A DNA stretch of 64,000 nucleotides from contig NC_057376.1 in assembly GCF_016906535.1 (NCBI RefSeq), positions 2,232,001-2,296,000 on the forward strand, in the 5' to 3' direction. Under the pieces are notes generated by a model. That model had not been told where the DNA came from, searched no databases, and was given only the letters and a program-made list of their open reading frames with translations. Source of the DNA: Rhizoctonia solani. Lineage: Eukaryota; Basidiomycota; Agaricomycetes; Cantharellales; Ceratobasidiaceae. The first letter of the stretch is position 1; each line of letters begins with the position of its first letter. A program made the position numbers and the translations under genes. Shown piece after piece: positions 43,795-54,500 of the stretch.

Positions 43795-45280
43795 TGTTAT
43801 GGATATGACATTTCTTCATTAATCTGTACTTATTTTATTAATTACACTAGTAATCTTACAGTAAACAAATGAGATAAAAATGCAAGCTAAGGTTTTCAAG
43901 GTCCCTCTACCCAATAGTGACCTTTACAAAACCTACAAACCTCAGGAATACCCTCAATATGCAATGCCTTTTGCATATATGCTGTTTTCTCACTCATTTT
44001 AATATATATAAATTCAGCTGAGTACATAAACAGTAACAAGTAATATTTCTCTTGTTTGTAGTATTTATTATTCAAGATTCTATCTTTTGGCTACACACAG
44101 AAATATTCAGGGTCCCCCCTGTCGCATAGGCAAGTGCTCCGGCGCTTAATCAGCCCTTAAGCGCCGACGCACTAAATGCGCCTTTTCTCCATCACCCGGG
44201 CATCCCACACTGCCAAATCGCTTGCGCTTAGGTGCACCTGTATGTGCGCTCCAGAACGCTGGGTCAAACTCCCAAAACGGACAACATTTGGCAGAGTTAT
44301 GCCCTATTTACTGTAAGTACCCAATGCAGCAGTATCCTACCTTTGGGACTGTTTACTCCAAGGATGAAACACTTAGCCTTGGGACATCTAAGGACCCACA
44401 CAGGTAAATACTGCCTTGGGGCAAATATTAGGATTTGTTGTTTGTTTACTATATACCAAAGTATTGGCTCCCTCAAGTGTTTCAGTTGCCACATGTACCT
44501 CCTGTACCCCCTCTTGGTATCAATCATGTATATACTTGTTTGTGCGCCTTCTCAGGGTATAAAAGGACCCTGTGAAGACGCTTCTAAAGCATCCTACTTT
44601 TATCCTACTTTTACTCTTATATATTGACATATACACACAAGCCTTTAACAGCTTATCTGCACATTTACTTTAGTGATTGACTCACTGTAAATAGCATAGG
44701 AGGTTATTTGGCACACTAAGACCATAGGCCAGTCCCAACAGACACATGGTAACCTATTAGTGTGCTTACTGCAACTCTGTGCCCCTTGACTGTCACAGTT
44801 GTTGAGTTCAACATTGAGTATAGTGCAACAATACTGTAAGGATTGTTGTGATTGAGTGATAGTGTTTCAATCCACCATACCCCCTATATTGTAGATAGCT
44901 TTATCTACAATATCTCATAAATCCTAGATATATTTTAGGTAAACCCCATAAGTCTTAAGTCTTACTTAAGCATATATAAGTCCTATACTTATTAGGTAAC
45001 TCTCTTACTTAAAGGTACTATCCCAGAGACCTTAAGTATACATACCCTTAGTCACTTAGGCTTAAGTAACATTAGTCTAAGGTACTATACATAACCAACC
45101 ACCTGCACTTGATAGTTGCTAGACTATTTGTTAGGAGTTGTTATTCCTGATAGCCTAGCCTATATTGTGCATATATTCTGTGCATATACTCTGATTCTTA
45201 ATACTAGTTCTTGGTTATTCCCATATATATTTTGTATATAGAAATTCTTTCTTACTCCTGTACTTACACAACTCTTAACA
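43795..45280 (+). repeat. Solo LTR-III
   Basis: 1486 bp, TGTTATGGATATGACA to CACAACTCTTAACA, exact AAGAC duplications (43790-43794, 45281-45285). Confidence 0.92.
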
Positions 45281-45285
45281 AAGAC

Positions 45286-45792
45286 ACTATATAGAGCAAC
45301 TCACCAGGCATTAACACATCAACTAAAGGCTTCTTGGCAAACCAATTCATTGCATCCTGATATTACAATTGACCATATTAATGGTATGGCCCAGACTATT
45401 ACAACGGTGGAGCGTCAACTGGGTGTTAACACCAGCAAGATCATAACAACTTTCACATTATGTCCTGTATGCAAACAACAATATTCACCCAAGTACATCA
45501 AAGAAACAGATGATCACTACTGTCTAAATGACAAATGCAATAGTGTACTTTTTGTATATCATAGGCTTGCTTCCAGAGTTTGTTGTAAGGTTTCTAAGTT
45601 TACTTACCCTTATGCATTGCCTATTCCATTGCTGTGTCATATATTTAGCCTTCCTGGGATGTCAGAGTTGATGCAAACTTGGCAGTCTGGAGATGATGAT
45701 CATGGAATTAAACCCCCAGTTTCCAACAAAGATTGGATGCGCAACCTCAATCACAATAAGGAGCTGGGGAATATCACAGAAGGATGGGGTTG
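45286..45792 (+). pseudogene. Plavaka/Tnp2-like transposase, cysteine-cluster part
   Basis: Continues in frame: HQLKASWQTNSLHPDITI, then FTLCPVCKQQYSPKYI with DDHYCLNDKCN (CX2C...CX4C cluster typical of these transposases), and LPGMSELMQTWQSG. Open until LTR-II at 45793. Confidence 0.68.
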
Positions 45793-46259
45793 TGTCATGA
45801 CCCATATCTGGAGGGGTTATTACCATATATATCCACTGTCAAAGATATACATAGTATATATGATGCACAGTGATATGTTAATAATATAAGTTGCTGGGGG
45901 ACATTGCACTCCCCCCACCCCCCTAGCCATGGGCCAATGTTAAGGGAGCCTGTGGGCAAGGTCTGAATATTATATTATTATAGAAGAGATTATGTCATCC
46001 CCCCCCACCTCAAATCTGTAGTAGTTTAGTATAGTATTTGATAAAGGACTGGAGGGGGGGAGGTCATGTGACCTGGACTTAGAGAATATCACTAAGTCCA
46101 GCCATGTTGACCATAAGTCTCTTATATGTGGGAACCTGGGGGTTCTGAGTGCATATGTGCAAGTATATGAGTGATTGCGGTCATGTTGGTGTGCAACATG
46201 AGTGTGTTGGAGGCTTGACAAGGTCAGGACTCATGGAAAGAATGGAGTGGGTTGTGACA
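45793..46259 (-). repeat. Solo LTR-II (variant)
   Basis: TGTCATGACCCATATC to GTGGGTTGTGACA, exact GGTTG duplications (45788-45792, 46260-46264). Its right half is diverged from other LTR-II copies (46080-46250). Confidence 0.85.
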
Positions 46260-46264
46260 GGTTG

Positions 46265-46579
46265 GCAATCTACCATGGCAGGGCTCCAGCAAGTTCAAGA
46301 CCCCAACACTTGCAATGTCATTGACAAGAGCAGACCTGACCCACCTATTCAATTTGTTAGTCTTCTGTATGGTATATTGTTCTCACTGAACATGGACTGG
46401 TAAAGTATTTACTCAATTTCACTGAAAGTCTATGCTCAAATCCAGCATTAGGTTTCACGCAACCAAAGAAGGAAGCTATTTGGTTGGGGCATATTACTTT
46501 GTAATCAATAATTTACCTTGGCACATGCAATTCCTATGTGAGAACATTTCATTATCAGTTGTAATGCCCAGGCCTAATG
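46265..46579 (+). pseudogene. Plavaka/Tnp2-like transposase, start of catalytic region
   Basis: Joins 45792 in frame (WGWQSTMAGLQQVQD), then reads QFVSLLYGILFSLNMDW before a TAA near 46400. A shifted frame continues with VGAYYFVINNLPWHMQFLCE and SLSVVMPRP, matching the family's conserved NLP...EN...PGP stretch. Further indels; interrupted by LTR-IV. Confidence 0.6.
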
Positions 46580-47171
46580 TGTTGTAGACACAATCAATAC
46601 CAGGGAATTTATTCCCATTTTCTCAAATTTAAACCAAGGCAATTGGAGGACATTTTCAATCACGTGACTTTGGCGCTTATATCATACGCTAAGCGCTAAG
46701 CCACGTCCCCATCCGCGCTTACCTCAGCATACGTAGCCACCTCCACTTGATGACATCACTATGACACGTCAGTGACATGTATGCATGAGTAAGACCAACT
46801 GCAGATTGGGGTTCTTATTTGATACGGTATTTGATATAGTACATTTGTAATTAGCTAGCTTGTAGAATATATAAGGAGGCACACCAACCATGGTAACACC
46901 CAGGTCAATTACCTCTTGTTGCATCCACTCAGTGTACAAGGGCATTACAGCCCAGTAAATACTTAGTTAGCCACTTAGATAGTCTACACCGCCTTAAGCG
47001 GCTTTGTCGTTGTACTTAGATAGCTTGTCACCGCCTTAAGTGGTCTTGTTGTTGTAGGATAGCTGCTTGTTGCTGTAGTTAGGTTTGTTGTTGCCTTAAG
47101 CAACCTTCTCATTTTGTACACTGCGGCCACAAGCACCATCCCCCTTGACACCCTAATGGACGTCTAGGACA
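46580..47171 (+). repeat. Solo LTR-IV
   Basis: TGTTGTAGACACAA to GACGTCTAGGACA, exact TAATG duplications (46575-46579, 47172-47176). Confidence 0.92.
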
Positions 47172-47176
47172 TAATG

Positions 47177-47394
47177 AGCCTATAATAGGCACTCTTCTCT
47201 GGGGGGGTGTCAACTCATCTTTTTCCAAATACTGGTTGGATTGACCTGGTACTTTAAATAGAGCTTCTAAAAGCCCATATAAAGCCAGGAAAAGGGTTAA
47301 TCAAAAGGGTTATTATGTAGGTTCAGCAGATATAAGCACTAGGAACTGACAAAAAAAAACTCCCATAGTCAAGATAACAAAAAGTTGGTATTAC
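47177..47394. other. Residual transposase-flanking sequence
   Basis: Probably the next few codons of the transposase relic (GTLLWGGVN-like) decaying into unrecognisable sequence. No terminal repeat of the transposon was found. Confidence 0.3.
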
Positions 47395-47517
47395 AAGCTT
47401 TTCAGAAGAAAAGTGAAGCACAGTACATTGATTGGTTTGACGCAAAACCAATGGATGAAAGTACTAGTTAGATTGCAAACACATCAATTGGTGGGCATCC
47501 AACCAAGCAATGTCAGT

Positions 47518-47692
47518 AGTGTCATAAACAGAGGAAAATAGAACTAGCCGGAATTGAACCAGCTTGACCACTAAGCCATAGAGCCCTATTATTCCTCTGC
47601 TGACAACCCATGATTACACCTGCTACCCCCCAAATTTGGGCTTGGGCCAGCATGCAACCACTTGTACTGGTCATGTGACCGTGTCCAGGACA
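47518..47692 (-). repeat. tRNA-like repeat, copy 1 (175 bp)
   Basis: The minus strand carries TGGCTTAGTGG (A-box-like, 47568-47578) and GGTTCAATTCC (B-box-like, 47550-47560). They are only 7 nt apart, far closer than in a tRNA gene, as if the anticodon arm were missing. Likely a tRNA-derived SINE head. An identical copy follows at 47780. Confidence 0.6.
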
Positions 47693-47779
47693 CTGCCCCC
47701 CTTTTTTGGGTGGGCGGCGCCCCTGTGAAAAGTTTTTCCCATGGTGGGAATAGAACTGGTGTCCTTCCAAGTTCTACCA
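47693..47779. other. Spacer between the tRNA-like repeats
   Basis: 87 bp, with a GGGTGGGCGGCGCCCC GC-rich core and a second tRNA-T-arm-like stretch (GGGAATAGAACTGG). Perhaps a different variant of the same SINE. Confidence 0.35.
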
Positions 47780-47954
47780 AGTGTCATAAACAGAGGAAAA
47801 TAGAACTAGCCGGAATTGAACCAGCTTGACCACTAAGCCATAGAGCCCTATTATTCCTCTGCTGACAACCCATGATTACACCTGCTACCCCCCAAATTTG
47901 GGCTTGGGCCAGCATGCAACCACTTGTACTGGTCATGTGACCGTGTCCAGGACA
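47780..47954 (-). repeat. tRNA-like repeat, copy 2 (identical 175 bp)
   Basis: Identical to 47518-47692 as far as I can read. The end part (GGCTTGGGCCAGCATGCAAC...) also appears in reverse near 59314-59382, so the repeat family is dispersed. Confidence 0.65.
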
Positions 47955-48593
47955 AGTAGTAGTAAAGCTCAGAATGCATCAATTGGTTTGATGCCAAACC
48001 AATTGATGTCAGTAGTAGTAAAGTTGTAAATACATTGATTGGTTCAACACCAAACCAATCAATGTGTTTGCAATCTAACTAGTACTTGCATCAATTGGCT
48101 TTGCATCAAACCAATCAATGTAAGTGGTCATTGAGTTGCAAGCACATTGATTGGTTTGGTGCTGAACCAATCAATGTCAGCAGTAGTAAAGTTGTATACA
48201 CATGGATTGGTTCAATGCCAAACCAATTGATGTCAGCAGTAGTAAAGTTGTAAACACATGGATTGGTTCAATGCCAAACCAATTGATGTCAGCAGTAGTA
48301 AAGTTGTAAACACATTGATTGGTTTGACACCAAACCAATCAATGTAAGCAGTCATTCAGTTACAAACACATTGATTGGCTTGGTGCTGAACCAATCAATG
48401 TCAGTAGTAGTAAAGTTGTAAACACATCAATTGGTTTGATGCCAAACCAATTGATGTCAGTAGTAGTAAAGCTGAGAATGCATTGATTGGTTTGACACCA
48501 AACCAATCAATGTCAGAAGTAGTAAAGTTGTAAACATGTTGATTGGTTCAATGCCAAACCAATTGATGTGTTTGCAATCTAACTAGTACTGAC

Positions 48594-49038
48594 TGTCATG
48601 ACCTTCATGGGCATGACATGAGTTTTTACTATTTTTTACCTTTTTTCCGAGATAGTTTCCTTTTTTGGTATATATTTATGACTCATCAAGATCACGTGAC
48701 ATATTTGATATATGATGTGAAATTGTAAATGACTCACTGTTTTGTATTGTTGTTTTTGATGTGGCTCTCCTCATGTATTTAAACCAGGTCAAGTCGCCGC
48801 TAAACAGCAAGACTTGACCTCTTCATCAATTCATCCTAAGCTCACTCCTACCCCTTGCCCAGGCCCCTAGTTGGCCATCAGTGCACCTTACTAAGAAACC
48901 CATAACCCAGGCCTAGTTGCCCTCTACCCTACCATACCCCTTGGCCCTTTGTCGGCCCTCTTGTTCTCATAGTCCATTGGTGATAGGGCCACGGACTTTA
49001 AACCTGCTTGTATCATAGGTCCAAGCTTAGTCGTGACA
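48594..49038 (+). repeat. Solo LTR-V in hairpin satellite
   Basis: TGTCATGACCTTC to TTAGTCGTGACA, 445 bp, exact CTGAC duplications (48589-48593, 49039-49043). Contains ATCACGTGACAT and a TATTTAAACC box. Confidence 0.9.
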
Positions 49039-50150
49039 CTGACATTGATTGGTTCAGCACCAAACCAATCAATGTGCTTGCAACTTGTTGTGACCCAACT
49101 GTAAGGTTGGTCACACACTAGTGGCAGGTGCTTGGGGCTGTACTCAATACAAGGTATCTACAACTAACTACTATCTAGGCTCAGCTATTTAGCGCTTAAG
49201 GTGCTTCTACTGTAACTACTAAGTGCAAGGGGGCCTTAGGCCTGGGAGGTGTGATGAGTAATAGTAGGGGGTGAGTGTGTAGTGCTACTGGGGGGTGGCT
49301 ACTTAGCTGCCTGGGGACCTTCTCTAATGTGTAAGAGACAAGGTAAAATCAACTTAGGGTCTCCAAGTGATTTCCCTGCTGTATATATAGACAAAGGGGT
49401 GCTATCTACATGGTCTGTGCATGTGAGAAAAAGAAGTATACATGTGAAAAAGAAATGTGCTGTGGGCTGCGCAGAAGCGTGGATTTCTCCTAAGCACCCT
49501 TGGCACGGCATCTTGGCGCGGCATCTCAGCATAATAAGCGCCGAGATCACGTGATTTAAAAACAAAAGATATTAAGTCCGTAAAAAATACTAGAAATAAC
49601 AGAAAAATCATCTGATTCTTATGATATGCATCTTGGGAGTGTGACACAACTGAATGACCACTTACATTGATTGGTTTGATGCCAAACCAATTGATGCAAG
49701 TACTGGTTAAATTGCAAACACATTGATTTGTTTGGCGTTGAACCAATTGATGTGTTTACAACTTCACTACTGCTGACATTGATTGGTTTGGTGTCCAACC
49801 AATTGATGTGTTTACAACTTTACTACCACTGACATTGATTGGTTTGGGGTCTAACCAATCAATGTGTTTACAACTTTATCACTACTGAAATTGATTGGTT
49901 CAGCACCAAACCAATCAATGTGTTTGCAACTGAATGACCCCTTACATTGATTGGTTTGACGTCAAACCAATCAACATGTTTACAACTTCACTACTGCTGA
50001 CATCAATTGGTTTGGCATCCAACCAATCAACATGTTTACAACTTTACTACTACTGACATTGATTGGTTTGGCATCCAACCAATTGATGTGTTTGCAATCT
50101 AACTAGTACTTGCATCAATTGGTTTGGCATCCAACCAATCAATGTTGGTG
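49039..50150. repeat. Hairpin satellite, right half
   Basis: Same palindromic units, but most spacers are reverse complements of those on the left (GTTTACAACTTTACTACT versus AGTAGTAAAGTTGTAAAC). About eight units after 49647. Interrupted by LTR-I at 49086-49646. Confidence 0.85.
49086..49646 (-). repeat. Solo LTR-I in hairpin satellite
   Basis: TGTTGTGACCCAACTG to GGGAGTGTGACA, exact CAACT duplications (49081-49085, 49647-49651). Retains ATCACGTGAT. Confidence 0.9.
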
Positions 50151-50476
50151 CCCAAGTCTGGTTGTGTTGTGGTCTGATTGGCCCAGACTTTTCTCCAAGC
50201 TCTCAAGGCTTGTTTTATTATGTTTGCTCTTGACCAAGTGATTGTCCTGTTGAATATGGGTGACAGTTGGAGTGTCTTGCTCCTCTTTGCGGCCTTGTCC
50301 GCTAGTTTGCTTCCAGCTATGTTTGAATGACCAGGTATCCATTTGACTGTGATGTGCCCACTCAGGCTTTTGGATAGGAATGTTTGGGCGTGCTGGTGGA
50401 AGATGCAGGCAGCATATTGAGCCGGGCGTCTCAGTAGTGTCATGTGAAGGCTTTTTTTAATTTTAATTTTTGACAT
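50099..50476 (-). pseudogene. LINE-type RNase H fragment (copy 1)
   Basis: Minus-strand frame with AACIFHQHAQTFLSKS, then VKWIPGHSNIAGSKLADKAAK, the C-terminal RNase H motif (WxPGHxxIxGxxxAD) found at the end of the pol of fungal non-LTR elements. Followed by an NRTITWSRANIIKQALRAW motif. Truncated at both ends and merged with the satellite at 50150. Confidence 0.65.
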
Positions 50477-50654
50477 ATATCCTATATAACTATATGGGAG
50501 CTACATGCAAACAAGGCAAACCGCTCACAAAACCAAAACCAAACCGTGAAAGCTACAGAGAAGCGCAAAAAGGAAAACACGTGAGAACAAGAAGGAAAGA
50601 GAACAAAGGAGAAAGTTGGGCGGGAATGGGAAGGCGGCCTTAGAGGCGCATCTA
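50477..50654. other. A-rich junction between LINE fragments
   Basis: The + strand AAACCAAAACCAAACC and GAAGGAAAGAGAACAAAGG tracts resemble the tail of a retroposed copy. No gene seen. Confidence 0.3.
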
Positions 50655-51407
50655 CTACATAGTTTGAGCGGCTGCCTGCGGGCCTCCTTGTCTTTGGCCT
50701 ATGCCCGTTCTGGCAATGAACTTTGCGACTGCTTCAAGACCTGCAAGGGAGCCAAACAGTGTGGGGTCATTGATGTTGGTGGAAAACTCACTAAGTATTC
50801 CCCTGTGTCCCGCCGTAGCGGGACAAGAGGCAATTAAATGAAATATGGTCTCATCCAATTCCCCAAAAGTGCATCTGGGATCGACGTCATGGTGGAATTG
50901 AGCATGGTATTCTCCGTAATGTCCGTGCCCTGTGAGGTATTGCAAGAGGTGGCACTTGAGGTCCCTGCCCAATTTGCTGGTATTAAAGATTGGATGTAGT
51001 TTAAGGGCAGGTGGACGGGGGATGTAGTATTTCAAGTTAATTCTGGACTCTGAGTGCTCCAGCTATGCTTTCTACCAAAAGTGTACGGTCTTGAGGGTTG
51101 CCTGTTCTCTTGCCCATGTGATTGTGCAATTGAATATTGGGATTGGTATCACTCCAGCTCCTTTGTTGGCCAAGTGGTCCACTGTTTTGTTGCCTTTGAC
51201 CCCATTGTGCCCGGGCGTCCATGTGATGTGTATAGATTGTTCTGGGTGCCCTTTGACAAATGCCTTGGTGGCAGTGACAAACACTCTAGATGCATATTGG
51301 CACGGGTGTCTGGAGAGGTTGGCTATGGCTTTTACAGCGGACCGGTTGTCGCAATATATACAAATCTTGCAATACCCTTGGTTTTTGGCTATATGCTTTG
51401 CTTTCAT
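50655..51407 (-). pseudogene. LINE-type RNase H and C-terminal fragment (copy 2)
   Basis: The upstream frame (51072-51407) has IYCDNRSAVKAI (RNase H catalytic Asp) and HITWTPGHNGVKGNKTVDHL, then FNCTITWAREQATLK. After a frame break at about 51036-51070 the second frame (50655-51035) reads GHGHYGEYHAQFHHDVDPRC and FHLIASCPATAGHRG, the C-terminal Cys/His tail typical of fungal LINE pol. Different from copy 1, so not a simple duplication. The reverse transcriptase part is absent. Confidence 0.65.
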
Positions 51408-51522
51408 GAATGCTCACGTGAAGGCTTAATCAGTTTGATAAGCAGCGTAGAAATCAAATATACCACGTGACCTTTGTATTCAACGCATCACGTGATCTGT
51501 GAAGACTGTCTCGAGCACCACC
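51408..51522. other. Left flank of the hAT element
   Basis: Contains two CACGTG sites (near 51464 and 51490) and CTGTCTCGAGCACCACC. With the hAT removed it joins ATCCAGTGATG at 55570; it may be remaining 5' sequence of the decayed MUB1-like locus, but no exon is recognised. Confidence 0.35.
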
Positions 51523-51530
51523 ATCCAGTG

Positions 51531-54500
51531 TAGGGCTGTTGCCGATTGTAAATACATAGTATCAAATAAAGCGCCCCACTTATTTGATAACAATCACAAT
51601 CTGGGTCTTGATATCACATGTTATCAGATTTGTAATGTTTGTATTGTTATCAAATCACTATCATAGCTAGTTGTCAGATACAATCACTTGATACAAAGTT
51701 GGGTAGATCTACCCCCAGTCCCGCCTCAAGCCATTGTTGGCATGAAATAAGCTGACGTGCTGTATCAAAAGACATGTTTTGGTAGTCAGACATGACAAGT
51801 TTGCATCAAGAAAAAAGCCGCTTGACTGAAACACTTGTTGCAGGAATTGCAAGAATATCCTGAGCAATCTTAGCAAGGATGGGTATATGCGTTTCATTCT
51901 CCTAAGATTCATGTCATTTAAGTGTTGAATAGAAGCTCAATGAGCATACCTTCCACCAAACTAATATATCTCCGCCTTGATACCTATATTTTCCATCCAA
52001 ATAGCTTTGAATTTCTTCTGGGAACAAATTGTTCACCTCATTGCTCATGTCCAAAAGACCATCAATCCACCCAACATGAGATTCTGATGAGCAAGGGCAA
52101 GGTATTGGATTGGAATCATTCCTCTTGGAGGCTGATTCTACTTTATATAGCTCATATAAGTATTCAAGGAGCTCCTCTCCACGTTTCATCAACTGTGGCT
52201 CAAGCATCCCCCATCTGCGTGTATCTTGGAAATACCTAAGGCGCATTCCTGGGTGAAAAACTAGAGGACAACAAAGTTTGATTGTCAGCAAAAAAATATG
52301 TAGTAAATAGAGATGTGATACGCACTTGAAGCAAGCAATGTGAGATTGCTTTTTACAGCTAGATCATAATATTTTTCAAGTTTCTCTTCACCTGCCTTAA
52401 GCGCATCGACTAGAGCCTCTGCTGTCTTACTGCCAAGCAAAGATGAACTTAGACGTATGCGGCTTTCAGTAAGCTTCTCCCAAAGTATTGCATAGGTTGG
52501 TAGAACCAAGTGTAACACAGTTCTTCCTTGCCTAGAATAATCTTGTGTTGCAGATTCAAAAGGCTGTATATGCAGTATTGTCTATCATTGTAGCTCATTG
52601 TAAGAGAGGTTGCAGACATACCTCAAGTATCCTAACAAGTTCGTTAAGTTCATCCCCCTTGTCATCTGTAATTGTCCATTTGCGCTTCAGAGCACGCGCC
52701 CTACAAAGCAAAGCCCCAGTCTTGCCATCATCCAGTGTTGCAACATATTGATTGATTGCCTCAAAGACACATAAGCATGAGTACAATAAGCTTCAACAGT
52801 AAACTTACCGCTTTTAGGAGAATAGCACAACGTATTTCTGCAAGCACTGAGTTCCACCGTACCCTAACACTTTTAATCACTGCACGCAGCTCTAAGCCAA
52901 GTGCTCGAGTTATTGTATGCATTCGCTTTCGATGTGCTGCACTTGAGGTAATGTCAACAACAATACTATGTACCTAGCCAATATATATATTGGTTGTTAA
53001 TAATCTAAAATACCTTACTTTTTACCACATACCTTTTGTACACAATTAAGTTTGTCACCCAACGCAACCTGAGTAGGCTGAGAGTCTAGAATTGCTACTA
53101 TTTGTGGCTGATTCACGGTCTCTGTGTTGTTCAACTCCTCATCCAAAGCATCAACTAGTGCTGGATGGGTAGCCAATTTGTTCTCTTCACCTCGCAGCCG
53201 CTCCTCTTCTTCCAGGACTTCAGCGCTTTGTTCAAGAATTTTGCCTTCTTCAAATGCTTTAGCAAGGGAATATGTCTCATCATTTTCTATTGGATCCATC
53301 GCTTTTAAGTTCGAGAGAATTGCTCTGTGGTTCATAGAATCAAAACGCTTGAAATATTTGAATGGCACCCAAATACAACTCACCCACATACTAGATGTAA
53401 AGCATGACACAGGCAAGTAACAGACATGTGGCTGACATTGAGGCGAAACCCATACTTCTTAGAGAGCCACGCCGAGAGCTCGTTATTCATAGTCCGGTTA
53501 TTTGAGGCATTGTCGGTAACACTTGCAATAACATTTCTTGCCGCATTCATGTGGTCCAGGGATCTAAATATCCGGCGCCCCATTCCTGCACCCGTGTGAT
53601 CGGCGTCAAGATGGACAATGTCCAGTACAAACTCTTGCATATTCCAGGACTTGTCAATAAATGTGACAACAACCCCACCAAGTGAATACACAAAACTCTT
53701 GCTTGTCCATGCGTCACTTGTGATCGCAAAGCGTGAGTTTTGTGCCTAAAAAGTACTTAATACTAAACTTGGATGAAATGTCCAATGAGCTTACACTTAA
53801 GACTTGCCGAACACGTCTGCTCAACACCTCGTATAGTTTGTTCAAGTCCTTGCGCATTGTCGAGTGCACTGGTAGGTCAAGGTCGGGGCTAACCATTGCA
53901 AACACCTGTCGCATGCCTCTACCTTCGCCAAACGTTAAGGGATAATTGTCCCGCACAACTCCCTGGATTAGAACAGATCGGAATGCCAATGGCGTAATGA
54001 CAATCGGACCAGGACGGGGGTTGGCAGACTTGAACATTTCGCCAAGGGACGCTTGAGCCAATGTGAGCGTTTCGGCATGTCGATTTGTGCGCTGCTTCAC
54101 CGTCAATTTGTACTGTGTTGGTAATTTCTCGCAGGATTTGAGATGCCCAGCCAAATTTGTGGCACTTATCTTCTCCTTTGAGACGTCCTCTTGGGTCCGA
54201 GGAAAATGGTGTACTGATCTATCCAATCAACACACATGTGAATTATCGGAATTTTGGAATTTACCATGATGCACTTACGGGCAGTATTTACACTTATAGG
54301 CCCATGCCGGCCTATTCGTATTTGGATAAAAACTTGCTTCTGGTTTGTTGTGATGAGCAAATGCCCATTCCCGAACAATTGCAGATCGACCTCGCTTCCT
54401 CCCGACGCATATAATCGAATTTGTACTCGGATTTACATGACTCTGTTTATCCTCCACTCCCCCAGTACTACCCATCGAGTTAATTGTCTAAAAATACAAT

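Larger units (their letters stand above)
47395..48593. repeat. Hairpin satellite, left half
   Basis: Regular units of about 60 bp. Each has a near-perfect palindrome (ATTGATTGGTTTGG...CCAAACCAATCAAT, about 34 nt) and a spacer of about 25 nt. The spacers are of three kinds: TAGTAGTAAAGTTGTAAACA, GCAATCTAACTAGTAC, and GTCATTCAGTTACAAACA. About ten clear units run from 47960 to 48593, with outlying units near 47436-47517. Interrupted by two 175-bp repeats. Confidence 0.85.

Noticed and set aside
47541..47580. A true tRNA gene
   Set aside because: The A- and B-box-like motifs are 7 nt apart, there is no anticodon arm or acceptor stem, and the unit is duplicated within a repeat.
47960..50150. Regular repeats with spacers resembling a CRISPR array
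   Set aside because: The organism is a fungus, the repeat is palindromic satellite, the spacers are only three recurring types, and no cas genes exist.
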